NCBI RefSeq assembly: GCF_964355755.1
Contig: NC_092678.1
Span: 21,548,922 to 21,612,921, forward strand
DNA length: 64,000 nt
Reading direction: 5' to 3'
Source of the DNA: Antedon mediterranea
Lineage: Eukaryota; Echinodermata; Crinoidea; Comatulida; Antedonidae
Below are positions 1 through 10,600 of the stretch, one piece after another. The notes below the pieces were generated by a model. That model had not been told where the DNA came from. It worked only from the letters and a program-made list of their open reading frames with translations, and made no database searches. The stretch's first letter is position 1; every line of letters starts with the position of its first letter. Position numbers and translations under genes: made by a program.

Positions 1-51
1 CTAGCAAACTTTAGTACATCAACAAAGTTATGTTTGCAAGCGATTACGTAC

Positions 52-192
52 CTGTTAATGCTGAAGAACATAAGATCTGAGGGTATGTTGTCGTAAAAGA
101 ACTCAGAATCATTGAAACTGTTATAATCAAACCACTGCTCGTGATTGTGGCGCGAAAACCAAATATGTTGCAAACATAACTTGCTACAGGAC
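52..192 (-). CDS. Left MCT-like copy, coding exon 2
   Basis: 141 nt, the same length as exon 2 of the right copy. The acceptor AG is at 193-194 and the donor GTACGT at 46-51 (minus strand). It begins in phase after one overhanging base and encodes PVASYVCN followed by a segment rich in S, I and T (TM3). Confidence 0.78.
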
Positions 193-663
193 CTTTGAAA
201 AAAACAAACAAATTAACATTTTTTGTAGGCCTACTAACTTGCCCATGTTTTACCAATTCAATTACTGCAATACCCCGTTACACAGGGACTTGGTCACCTA
301 ACTTTACAGGCAGATGTACCGTATATATATATTTTTTCTTTTACTGTATCAGCCTCACATGCTTCGAATTCATTAGTTAGATACTGTAGGCCTACTGTTT
401 GACGCACCGTGGCTGTATTGATATGCATGAGTGAACAATGAGGAAGAAATATACATACTTATAAATGTAGTGAATAACAAGCTAATGCCAGCGATCATCC
501 CAGCTCCTCGTGATCCAACGTCGAACTCTTCTTTCAAATCGTCCAGATATACCGTTAAGCTCAGAATAACTCCCAAACTCAGTGCCATACCGACAAACGC
601 AGAGCAGAGAACAACCCATGACCAGCCATGGTCTAAGTTCGCTACCCTTTTTCCAAAACTCAT
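52..663 (-). CDS. SLC16/MCT-like transporter, left copy (5' part only)
   Basis: First two coding exons of a monocarboxylate-transporter-like membrane protein (major facilitator superfamily, SLC16), joined as complement(52..192, 459..663); the gene runs off the left edge. The start is ATG at 661-663, because the codon two upstream, where the right copy has ATG, is GTG here. The protein opens with a short basic N-terminus and then DHGWSWVVL, matching the SLC16 motif [D/E]G[G/S][W/F][G/A]W before TM1. TM1, TM2 and the start of TM3 follow. Both splice sites and phases equal those of the right-hand copy, and the proteins are very similar, so this is a tandem duplicate. Its intron 1 is only 266 bp against about 1.17 kb in the other copy. 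No stop codon or frameshift is seen in the visible part. Substrate cannot be told from the sequence. Confidence 0.8.
459..663 (-). CDS. Left MCT-like copy, coding exon 1
   Basis: 205 nt from ATG at 661-663 to donor GTATGT (453-458, minus). Encodes the SLC16 N-terminal motif DHGWSW and TM1, then LKEEFDVGSRGAGMIAG leading into TM2. It ends with one base of a split codon. Confidence 0.8.
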
Positions 664-1048
664 ATTCACCTAATGATCCGGATTGCCCTTTCTGTTCTGT
701 TTTATATGTAATACAAATTAAAAACTGTGATTTTTAAAAATGTTAACCCTATTCCACCTGCTCTAAGCATCATACAAGTTCACCCGTTGTACAACAACCG
801 TATCGTGAATTAAAATCTCTCACAAAAATCATAATGACATATCGACCGACCCTTTGGTGACTTGTACTTTGTAATGTGTATTGCTGGATTGTTGAATGAA
901 CAATGAAATTTACACCGTCAGGCTCAAATGCACCTATTTTTTGCTTAATTCCTTTGTACAGTAACACCACCAATATAACCTGTTAGCAATTTTTGATAAC
1001 CGCATGTATTGCTCTGTCTGTTCCATAATTTGACCTTCAACAGCATTG

Positions 1049-1245
1049 TGGACGCAACCATTCTAACATACGGATTCTGTTTATGCATTTAACAGTAATA
1101 TAGCAATATGGACGCAGCCATTCTAACATACGGATATGGTTTTTTTACAGTAATATAGCAATATGGACGCAACCATTCTAACATACGACGGATATGTTTT
1201 TTACAGTAATATATGGACGCAACCATTCTAACATACGGACATATT
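1049..1245. repeat. Tandem repeat, about 50-60 bp unit, four copies
   Basis: The block TGGACGCAACCATTCTAACA recurs at 1049, 1109, 1164 and 1214, separated by ACAGTAATATAGCAATA-type spacers. Spacing falls from 60 to 55 to 50 bp through deletions in the spacer. Short reading frames here are by-products of the repeat. Confidence 0.85.
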
Positions 1246-1564
1246 TGTTTATTTAGTGTAATGTAAATATTTTCGTCTACGGTACCAGTAACCAGCAATT
1301 ATGGATTCAACCATTGTCTACATGGGGATGTATACCTACTTTCAATACTGTATAGTAAATGAAAATATTAAATTCTAAAAATACAAATGTTCCACTTCAG
1401 AGAATTTGTATTTTGCATGTTACCTTTTGTAAGTTTTGATCTGGATTGTAACTTTCTATTTGTTATAATTTAAAAGATTACAATAATATAATACACACTC
1501 AATAGTGTAATAGCCACAATATTTTTTGTTTTTTTTTAAATTTTTTTTTTACCATATTTAATGA

Positions 1565-1782
1565 GGGTAATCCATCCAGCTATTGCTGATCATTAGGGAC
1601 CCTCAGAGGTTCACAAGACAAACATGCACAAGATGCTCTACATAAACAAAGTCTTACTACAAGTCTTTGGGAGTGGAGTTTTAATTTAGTCCTTAGAAAA
1701 AATCCTGACATGTGACGGGACTTGAACCCAGGACCCTTGGAGTGGTAGCCAAGCATCATAACCACCAAGCCACAACCCTAAC
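1565..1782 (-). mobile_element. tRNA-derived SINE
   Basis: On the minus strand the head carries an A-box-like TGGCTTGGTGGTTATGATG and a B box GGTTCAAGTCC, spaced as in a tRNA gene. A non-tRNA body follows and ends in GGATGGATTACCCTCATTAA. A related 3' end (GATCCATCTGG with GAGGGT) appears at about 46,240. The head is degenerate as a tRNA, so it is read as a SINE, with pol III promoter boxes but no functional tRNA. Confidence 0.7.
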
Positions 1783-1817
1783 CCCTAACCCCTTACCCTG
1801 AACCCTAACCCCTAACC
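1774..1817. repeat. Degenerate telomere-like CCCTAA tract
   Basis: About 44 bp of ACCCTAACCCCTAACC-like words directly abutting the 5' end of the SINE. Short and imperfect. Confidence 0.6.
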
Positions 1818-2085
1818 ATATTCATAGTCCGTGTATAACGTTTAGAGAGCCAATTAAGCACATATCTACTAAATAATAACTAAGACTCGGGGGTATTTAG
1901 TCACTCATTATAGGCTATTTGAATAGGAAAAAGAGTGAGATTCACTCTTCTCTGATTAAACCTGTAAATATCGTTGTCATCAAACCCATATCATCGACAA
2001 AGACTGAATAAAAACAACAACAAAAAACTAAATAAAACACCAAAAACAATAATACTGTATAACATTTTCATGTTTTTAGAAATTA

Positions 2086-2091
2086 TTTATT
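2086..2091 (-). terminator. Candidate poly(A) signal of complete MCT-like gene
   Basis: TTTATT on the plus strand reads AATAAA on the minus strand, about 108 nt beyond the stop codon of the complete transporter gene. Confidence 0.5.
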
Positions 2092-2198
2092 GATAAACAG
2101 TAAACAAATCCAACCGTACCCATTGGGCGCCGCTGTCTCGACATGTTCGCTGCACCCCTCTGGTGATTTTAACATCTTCACCTCGGGCTGTTTTTAAA

Positions 2199-2377
2199 CT
2201 ACTCGCTGTCCTCGTTTTTTAGGGGTATGCTCACACCGTTGACGAGTTTTAAGCTGCGATTCACTTTCTTTTTATTCATTATGATTAATACTAACATTAA
2301 CAGGCCACCACACAGAAGACAAGCGCTGGTCAAATAAAACGATTTGTTGTAGTCTTCTGTCAAATCATATATCCAAC
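2199..2377 (-). CDS. Complete MCT-like gene, coding exon 4 (last)
   Basis: Acceptor TTTTTTACAG precedes the exon. It completes a split Gly codon, then WIYDLTEDYNKSFYL and the last membrane segment rich in Leu. Stop TAG at 2199-2201. Confidence 0.88.
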
Positions 2378-5300
2378 CTGTAAAAAATTGATAACAAATG
2401 TATAGAATATTTTTATATAATAATTGTACTGATCGCGAATTGTAACTTTTATGACAGGACATTCAAAGTCAAGACAATGAAAGGAAATAGTCAGTTCCAA
2501 AATACATCGACATGGAGAGCAGGTTTGAACTTTTCTCTCTTACAAACCAGTCCGGTTGTTTCCATCAAATTTTGGACAGTAATAATTTTGTCAGATAAAC
2601 ATTAGTAAAGTAATATTTATGTGTGTGTGTGTTTTGTGTAAATGTTTCGGGGTTCGGTTGTTTACTCCAACAACGCAGCCTATTTCCGAAGTATCATGGG
2701 AATATTTGGTAATACAATATCACACGGTGTTTCACATGTACCCAGTAGTAACTTAACCCTTGACCTAACTTTGATACAGGCACCACATGTGATGTAAAGG
2801 AGATTCTGTATTACCAAATACTCCTGATACCTCGGAAATAGATAGTGGAGATACAGCACTGGGAATCGTCGAAATCTTCTCAACTTTACTTTATTTGAAA
2901 CACATGGTATGACAAGCCTACGGTGCATTTTTGTGATGATTTGAGTGATAAAGGATACTAACCTACGAAAAAGCCACCAGTAAAATCAGCAAGTCCATAA
3001 GATACAATCGTCAATCCAAACGCGCTGTTGAATCGTTTGATCCCCACCAGATCCTTGATAATAACTGGAGCAAGCGGAGGGAACAACCCCATCCACATAC
3101 CAATAAAAAATGACAGGATTTGGCTCCAAAGGTACGAGGATACGAACGTCAGCGAAAACACAAACGCTGCTGCTAGTATCAAGTTTAAAAAGTATAAGTT
3201 AATCGCTGTTATATAATGTCTGTCCACAAGGAACCCGTGAGTGAGACGAGATACTATACCTCCGATGCCCATCAAAGAGAGGAGGAAACTAGACTTTGCT
3301 GGTGTGAACCCGACCCATTCAAATCTTGCAACAAAGTGTATAATAGTTCCCATGTAACCTACTGATAAAACGTACATAGTTGTGAATAATATTATAAAAT
3401 CTAGTTTGAGAAACAGCCGAAGTTCAAAGACTCTACAAAAGGCGTTAAGAAAATGTGCCGCGTACGAAAGTAGTCGTCGTATATAATTTGTTTTAGTATT
3501 TTCTGGTGTTTGCACTTCCACGTCTGGGTCTGTGCTTTCTTCATGGATCTTCTGATGATGTATATCTACTTCAGGAAGTTCGTTATTTTGCTCTTCTAAT
3601 GAAATTGTTTCTTTATCTTCGTTAGTGTTAGCAGCTGTATATTCAATTGAGTTTATCGTATGGTTGTCACCGTCCGGTCCTTGCGTTATTTCTCCTTTCT
3701 TTGGATTATTTTGGTCCGTGTCTATAGAAGGATGAGGAGCAATAAGAGCACCTGCCACAGAAATATTGAGACACATAGCGGCGATTATTCTGTAGCATTG
3801 TCGCCAAGTATATTGAGAATTAAGATATTCAAATAAAATGGGAAGGGCGCACATTCCTGTAGAAACTCCAGCGAATACAATTCCATTTGCCAACACGTAG
3901 TACCGCCTGAAGTAGAACCCCATAATAACCGAGCATGTTGTATAGGCAAAACTGACTCCAAAACCTATAAAGAAAAAAATCAAAGAACATTGAAAACAGG
4001 CCATTATTTCGGTTCTACAGCAGCTAAACAGAACAGCGATGTGTTTTGGGTCTTGTTATTTTTATCAACTCGCTTGCGTTGCGCTTACGCCCTTGTTGTT
4101 CCATGGTGGGAACCAATAAGACCCATACAGTGAAAATCCTTTGTATTTTTAGTCCCGTGCGTGCAACGCGACTCTACAGCTCACTATGTCGGTCGGTTGG
4201 TTGGTCGGTAATTACCTCAAATTTGAGCACGAAACTGCAGCCATGATGTATATGGCCTTGTTCATCATAACATCGTCAAATTTCCCCCTTATGTCGTCAT
4301 ATTTCTCCCTAACGTAAATTATATTCTAAATTTGTCTGCTTCTCCCATACGTACCTGTTAATGCCGAAGAACAGAAAATCTGAGTGTATGTTGTCGTAAA
4401 AGAACTCAGAATCATTGAAACTGTTATAATCAAACCACTGCTCGTGATTGTGGCACGAAAACCAAATCTGTTGCAAACATAACTTGCTACAGGACCTTTA
4501 GAAAAAACAACAATATTATTGAAAGGACTCAGAAACTAAGTGAAGTACTTGGCAATGGAGAGAGAAGGAGGCTCACTTTGATATTTCGAACCATGTTAAA
4601 AGAATACAAGGGTGTGGTATTTAATATCTCATAGGGAAAAATACAGGTAGTCAAATTTTAATTTTTAATTGGATACATAAAATAATACTAATTGTGGCAC
4701 ATGCAAGGGAAAGCAGACGTCATAAGTCAGAATTTTCAAAATTGAGATTTTCACAAATAATAAAACTACATAATACTAGATTTAAAAAAATCAGGCGTTT
4801 CAGTTTACGCCTTAGCAAAATGGTATTCTAACTGTTTTATTTCAATAAAACTTCGCACCTTCGTTAATTAATTGCAAAACTTTCATTAAAATCAACCCGC
4901 TGGAACACTTTCAATTAAGAATAAAACATTTTATGAAAATCATACATAATTTAAACCATCTTTTTAACCAACATACCACAAAAAATGTTAAAATTTATTT
5001 ATTTATTTGTCTAAAAGAAAAACACCAAGCTATAAATACTGTTTTCTGTAAAAAATAAAATTAAAAAATAATTGTTCAGCCTTTTATTTTTGGCTGTTTC
5101 TACAAATGCGACTTATGTCCGATTTAACTTGCATGTGCCACAATATTGGTAGATGTCATATTTTGCTCGGCTCATGGAGTAACCGGCTCAAAACTATACA
5201 AATGACATTACCATCTGCATCAACTTTCCCAATACCGGACACCGTTGGGCCATTATACCTCCATGGTTGGGCTGGCTTATGTCTGGTTTACTGTATTACA

Positions 5301-5875
5301 TAACATCCCTCTCGAGTCACCTTCAACATCATAATTAAGTTAAAACAAATTGCTTAACCTCTAAACCGTGACTATATTGGACCCATGTTGGTTACGCTTA
5401 AGACCGTCACGTGACATGCAATAGTATGTTGTTACCCTCGTAAAATATTGTTGAAATAAATAATTAAGTTACAGAATTTGTTACTGGGCAAATTAGATAC
5501 AGAGGCCTTCCGAGGATCGGTCACTGAATGGCCTATGCTGTCTCGTATTTCAGTTTGGTTTTTAGTGCTGAGAGCGGATATTACGATTGAAAGGGATGCA
5601 TTGACCATGGAGGTAACCTCCATCCATGCATGAGTGACCTAGTAGCTCTCAAGAATATACATACTTATAAATGTAGCAAATAACAGGCTAACACCAGTAA
5701 TCATCCCGGCTTCTCGTGATCCAACGTCAAACTCTTCTTTTAGATCTTCCAGATAAACTGTTAAGCTCAGAATAACACCGTAACTCAATGCCATTGCGAC
5801 AAATGAAGAACATAGCACGACCCATGACCACCAGCCACGGTCTAACATCGCCTTCTTTCTACAAATCATATTCAT
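2199..5875 (-). CDS. SLC16/MCT-like transporter, complete copy
   Basis: complement(join(2199..2377, 2963..3964, 4355..4495, 5665..5875)): 1533 nt, 510 aa, with every junction GT-AG and in phase. Plasma-membrane 12-TM carrier of the SLC16 type. Visible marks: the N-terminal motif region at residues 12-19 (DRGWWSWV, an altered form of [D/E]G[G/S][W/F][G/A]W); the second family motif YFRRYYVLANGIVFAG at about 135-150; an acidic loop between TM6 and TM7 at about 196-290; and GWIYD in the C-terminal half. TM8 reads GGIVSRLTHG (352-361). The Arg of the proton/lactate-type Asp-Arg pair is kept, but the Asp position is Gly, as in orphan MCTs. Transport of something other than lactate is therefore plausible; this is inference. 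The C-terminus is short and ends EDSE. A tandem paralogue lies immediately downstream. Confidence 0.9.
2681..2840. mobile_element. 160-bp MITE-like inverted repeat in MCT intron 3
   Basis: Starts with TATTTCCGAAGTATCA and ends with TGATACCTCGGAAATA. The arms continue for about 35 bp (ATTTGGTAATACA against TGTATTACCAAAT). The centre is unrelated and there is no coding capacity. Confidence 0.75.
2963..3964 (-). CDS. Complete MCT-like gene, coding exon 3
   Basis: 1002 nt between acceptor TTTCTTTATAG and donor GTTAGT. Carries TM4 to TM11: YFRRYYVLANGIVFAG, the acidic cytosolic loop (residues about 196-290), TM8 with GGIVSRLTHG, and LFPPLAPVIIKDLVG. Confidence 0.9.
4020..4260. repeat. Probable dispersed repeat in MCT intron 2
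   Basis: A block of higher GC with GTCGGTCGGTTGGTTGGTCG microsatellite-like sequence followed by non-coding text. The composition differs from the flanking intron. It resembles the internal simple-repeat part of a dispersed element, but no second copy is visible here. Confidence 0.3.
4355..4495 (-). CDS. Complete MCT-like gene, coding exon 2
   Basis: 141 nt between acceptor TTTTTTCTAAAG and donor GTACGT. Encodes PVASYVCNRFGFR (the loop after TM2) and TM3. Differs only slightly from 52-192. Confidence 0.88.
5406..5415. promoter_or_regulatory. Perfect CLEAR/E-box palindrome GTCACGTGAC
   Basis: An exact match to the 10-bp CLEAR consensus bound by MITF/TFE dimers. It sits in intron 1 of the complete MCT-like gene and about 2.1 kb upstream of the TFE gene's start codon. 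Three other CACGTG cores in the window (8380, 9468, 26548) lack the full flanks. Confidence 0.5.
5665..5875 (-). CDS. Complete MCT-like gene, coding exon 1
   Basis: Start ATG at 5873-5875; a second in-frame ATG lies two codons on. 211 nt to donor GTATGT. Encodes MNMICRKK, the altered SLC16 motif with an extra Trp (GWWSWV), TM1 and LKEEFDVGSREAG. Confidence 0.88.
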
Positions 5876-7199
5876 AATGATTCAGTTGTTGTAGGCCTAC
5901 TTCTATTTTCATATAATTATAAAATCGTCTGTTTATCGTCCACTACGGAGAACGTCTTCCGCCTGTTACCATGTCATACCATTCAAACAATGATTAACAA
6001 ATACAACGAATGAAAATAACCTGTCACAATGATCCAAATTACATCATAAACCCATGTGACCTATTTGCTGAGACTTTAACAAAATAAAATATTCGAACAC
6101 ACTATCTTGTTAACAATAGGCCTACAGCTATTATGGTTCGGCCTCGAAATAAACGCACTTTTTAAGCCTAATTCCTTTGTACACCACATCCAATTGCTAA
6201 GCGAAACCCGGTAATAATTATATCGATTCATTCAAGCAATGTAGATACAACCATTATCATATAGGGATGTTATTTATGTTTCCAGTTACCCTTTACATTT
6301 CATTGAAATTTCTAATCACCTCTTTGACCAAATACATAATCCCATTTATTATGGTAACATAAACATCTTTTTTCAAGCAGCAAAGCATATTTTAATAGTA
6401 GGCCTACAGTAATAATTAAAACAATAATTTACAGATACGAGGGTTATTACGACTCAACTATAAAAAGACCGTTGTAAACATGAAACTGTTATTATAGTGC
6501 CACATAACAGGGACAAATTTCATTTTAAAATTGTGTTTAGCAATATTGATATAATCAAACTTTTCAAACCAAACATTTTTTGAGTCGAGAAACATAGTTT
6601 TGTATTTTATTTTTTGCTATACAATTTTAGAAATGTGTATAGCGATACTAGGTTGTTTTTGTATAGCTTTTTGCTACTGGTGAAATTATTTCCAGCATAA
6701 ATTCTTCAAATATTAAATCACTTTAGTCATATAATTTAATGTTTAACCTATTCGATTAATAGCTTTGCTGTCCCGTCTGTCGTCTGTCACTTTAAAATAC
6801 CACATGGTCACAATATTAATCGTTATGTTGTTGGATCTCGAGTGCCAGCACTATCGAGTAGAATATTATAATTAGTGTTAATTACGGTTATCACTGAGGT
6901 CTAAAAAAAGAGAGAACGTGCGGTTAACGTAGGCTCAAGTGTCTGTTTAAAAAAAACACAAATCATTTACAGTGATATTCATTTGCATTTTGTATATGTT
7001 ACGTATGAATGGATCATTTTACACGTTTGTTTTTTTGTAACTTGAATTTTAGAAAGATATTGTTAGTTAGGCCCAGTAGAATAATAGTGTGAATATTTCA
7101 TCATTTTATTTTTGATTAAAGCATGGACCTATACATTGGATCTATACAATATTATAAAGAGAGTGCATTGTTAAACAAAAATCTTTTTCACAAGATTTT
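5876..7199. other. Divergent intergenic region, MCT-like gene to TFE gene
   Basis: AT-rich, no exon-like ORF. Contains one PIF/Harbinger-like MITE (about 6505-6700) and several TAGGCCTAC words. It should include the MCT promoter at its left end and distal promoter sequence of the TFE gene at its right end. Confidence 0.5.
6505..6700. mobile_element. PIF/Harbinger-like MITE, copy 1
   Basis: The left end CAGGGACAAATTTCA and right end TGAAATTATTTCCAGC are imperfect inverted repeats, flanked by TAA on each side, the trinucleotide duplicated by Harbinger transposons. It shares internal text (TTTTGTATAGCTTTTTGCTA) with the element at 23397-23505. Confidence 0.65.
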
Positions 7200-7525
7200 T
7201 CTTTCAATAAGAAGTGCGTCATATTAAACGTTTCCGATTACGTCATTCTATAAATTCTATATTTAGACATTACAGAATATAACTTCAACCAATAGAAAGT
7301 CGATGCGAAAATCATATGATCAATTCACTAAAAAAACTTATCGAATGGCTAGGCTGCTATGTACACACATCATGCATGATTCATCAGTAAACCACACACG
7401 GCGCGAATCAAGTTAACAAGGGTAGCAGCTCTCTCTAGGCTCCAGGACACGATTTTGATTATCTGACAGCCTACATACAGTGGATCCCATACAGTTTGTC
7501 TTACAAAGGGAGACAAGAACATCAA
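7200..7525 (+). promoter_or_regulatory. Proximal promoter and 5' UTR of TFE/MITF gene
   Basis: Contains TTACGTCA (7238-7245, CRE/bZIP-like), TATAAATT (7249-7256), a CCAAT box (7289-7293) and an E-box CATATG (7313-7318), followed by GC-richer 5' UTR-like text. An in-frame TAG at 7436 precedes the first ATG at 7526. The transcription start is not determined. Confidence 0.4.
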
Positions 7526-7686
7526 ATGACCGAGTCAGGAGTTGACCTAGGATTTGACGAGAGTGACGACTTGTCTTTTGATGAAAGTCTGTTTTCTCTG
7601 TCAGCAGTATCAGACTTAAAACAATTGCAGTTGAAAGACGATTTTGATTTCTGCGAACTCAAAAGCAGATCAGTGGAAGAGGACAG
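7526..7686 (+). CDS. MITF: TFE/MITF coding exon 1
   Basis: First in-frame ATG (7526). Encodes [16 protein letters not shown] through [14 protein letters not shown] followed by ELKS matches the first exon of vertebrate MITF-A and TFE3. Donor GTAAGA at 7687. Ends with two bases of a split Ser codon that exon 2 completes. Confidence 0.85.
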
Positions 7687-10600
7687 GTAAGAGGAGGGGT
7701 GGTCGCCTATGACCTGTCACAAACATACTTAGGCCTACGGCCTCTGCCCAAAAAGTATACCTAGGCCTGAGCTAATGTATAGAGCATGGTAAAAATGAAA
7801 ATTTCTCGAGTTCGCTGACTATTTTAATTTACACATTAATATTTTACTTGGCCTAGCTAGGCTAGCCTACTGTACATGTGCTGTAGAGGTCTGATACTTA
7901 AATATTATAAGTTTATTTTATTTTTAAAAAATAATAAATAATGCACAATGAAAGCCTGAGCTGCCATACAAATTAGCTATCAAAATGTTTAACTGATGGT
8001 AGGGCCTATACTATCAGAAATTTGCACAATCAAAATGATATATTGACATGTCAAATATGCATAAATAATAAATACAATAAAATGTCTACATACAATTACA
8101 AATGTTTATTGTTCTTGGTGGAACATATTATTAGCATTATTAATATTATTTCTGATCTTAATCTTGTGTTCTTCTAACTCCAAGTCATGGGTGGGTGATG
8201 GTACTGATAACAGGATACGCCCACATGCGATGGAGGATGCTTAAAGTCTTTGGATAGGCCAAGGGATCTGTAATTCATTTTTGGTATTAAGAATTAAAGG
8301 CCTTAAACTAAGCTGTATACTGGCCATATCTCCCTATTTCCTCCTTCCCCACCCCTCTCCACCCAGCACAACTACAACCCACGTGGTACTACTATAATAC
8401 TGTACAGTTAGTATAGTATATTGCTAAAGAAAATAAAGTTTTACGTGGCATGCTTATAGATGCATTCTCATTACAAATTGTTATGATTTGTGTATTTGAA
8501 TCTAAGTTATTATAAGTCTTCATCCATTTCATCAACACAATTTCCTTGCTGTGTCATATTAATTAGTAGTTTGCGTCATACAGTACATTATAAAATAAAA
8601 ATAGTATCATCTAAATTGTACTCCTACTGAGACTTCCTACGTTTGACTAATCAATGTTTGCTAAATTGAAAGCTTTGTACCTAAAGGCCTATTTCCACTG
8701 ACTAAAATTAAAGAACATTTTTTCAAGTACTGTACCTTTTGAAAAATAGTAATATGTTGCTAAAAAAAAACAGTCGAAACACACTCTTAAAAATAAATTC
8801 AAGTTACTCTATGGCTGTTGCTGTCAAATTTTATGGTTCCCAGTATCTGAAACTTTGAATGCATTTCTGCTCAATTTTTGCTCCAAAATAACCGTTTAAA
8901 TCAGTGGGTGGTCGTTGACAAAAATCGTTAGACTTACACAAAAATAATTCAAACGTTACTGCAGTGTAGTTGACTCATATTCAGCAGCTGTCAATCAAAT
9001 AACCGTTATTTCGCTGCCTTTTAAACCGGTTACCACAAAATTGTGCTTTTTCTGCTTCCAAGAAAATGGAGTTGATTTTATTTACACCGTTTTTAACCGG
9101 TTATTTTTATGCAGCAGAAACCGGCCCTTAGCTGTTCATATGCAGTAATTTGTTTGTTTACATGAAACATTTGCAATGTTATGGTAATAAGATACAAACT
9201 TGGCACTTTTCTTACAAATAAAATCAGGTGTTTTTGTTGGTGTATTTTTTTAGAATGAAATGATGCAACAAATCGTCTGTCAGGAAAGACAGTATAGGAA
9301 GGATGTAAAATAGAAAGTAATGATAAATTGCATTGTTCTAATCTTGTTGTCTTCAGTGAAGTTGGCCTCTAAATTTTATTACAGCTATAGATACAATTTG
9401 AGCAATTGTAGTATCCTAAACCATGTTAAGTCTTATAACAACAGACTGTCCTAGGAATCTCAAGTACCACGTGCCCATTTCTTAAATAACAAAAACAATG
9501 ATGTAGCAGATTTAGGTCTGAAGACTACTGTGTATAGTTTTAGATAACTTTCCTGTATTCATATTATTAAGTAACTGTAAGTATTGTGACTTCATGTTTG
9601 TTGTTATTGTATACTGTTGTAGACCAATTGCTCACTGCTGCCCCACCAATCAGATTAATTGAATTGAAGTTTTTTTTCTCATTATGTTGTCTTGTTGTAT
9701 TGAGTAAAAATAACTATTGTGAGGCATTTGATAAACAGGCAAACTGCCTTAAAATATTTTGACATTTCATTGACACGTTTTAATTCAGAACAGTATTACA
9801 TACTTTTATTACATATTATTACATACTTTTATAACGTATTACATACTTTTGTTACATATTACATACTTTTATTACGTATTACTATTACATACTTTTACAA
9901 TACGTTATTAAATTACATACTTTTATTTCGAAAAGAAACTTGAAACTACAGAAAATGCCAATTTCGTGTGTTGAGGTCCTTTACTGTCTTTGGCTAAACA
10001 AATCTTGAATTGAACTACTTGTATGAGACATGCCTTTCCTTTGTGGTCTGTAGGAGGGGTTAGCATACAGTAGGAGTATATAGACAAACACTAATAGGAT
10101 AGAGAAAAACATTGACATTTAATGTTTGTTTAATCAGAATGTTAAAAGAGTCTTTTGATGTGAGAGATGGAGCCGTTTAAGGTGTGGGTGTTTAAACAGG
10201 GCTAAAAGTGCTAGGTGAAAATTGAGCTAGGATAGGCATTGGGATGGGTTGGTGTAGATTAAAGGTTTAAGGTGTGGGTGTTTAACCAGGGCTAAAAGTA
10301 CTAGGTGCAAATGTATATAGGATGGACATAACTTTAGACTTGGAATGGGTATGTGGAAATTAAGTTTAAGGTGTGGGTGTTTAACCAAAGCTTAAAGTAC
10401 TAGATACAAATGTATCTAGGATGGACATATGATGGGGGTGGGGGAATGTTGTTTAGCCTTGTAATCTGTACCTCTATACCAATGAACAAACCAGATTTTT
10501 TTTTTAATGAATATTTTCCTAAACACTTTTAAACATAGACAATTTCTAAATTAAGCGAATTATATTTGGTTATGATGGAAGTTTATGTAATTATGTGTTT

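Larger units (their letters stand above)
670..2085. other. Spacer between the two MCT-like genes
   Basis: About 1.5 kb with no exon-like ORF. It holds a four-copy tandem repeat (1049-1245), a tRNA-derived SINE on the minus strand (about 1565-1782) and a short telomere-like CCCTAA tract. It should contain the promoter of the left copy and the 3' end of the right copy. Confidence 0.6.

Noticed and set aside
7496-7525. Upstream TTG start for the TFE gene
   Set aside because: Non-ATG start without support; ATG at 7526 is the first in frame after a TAG at 7436.
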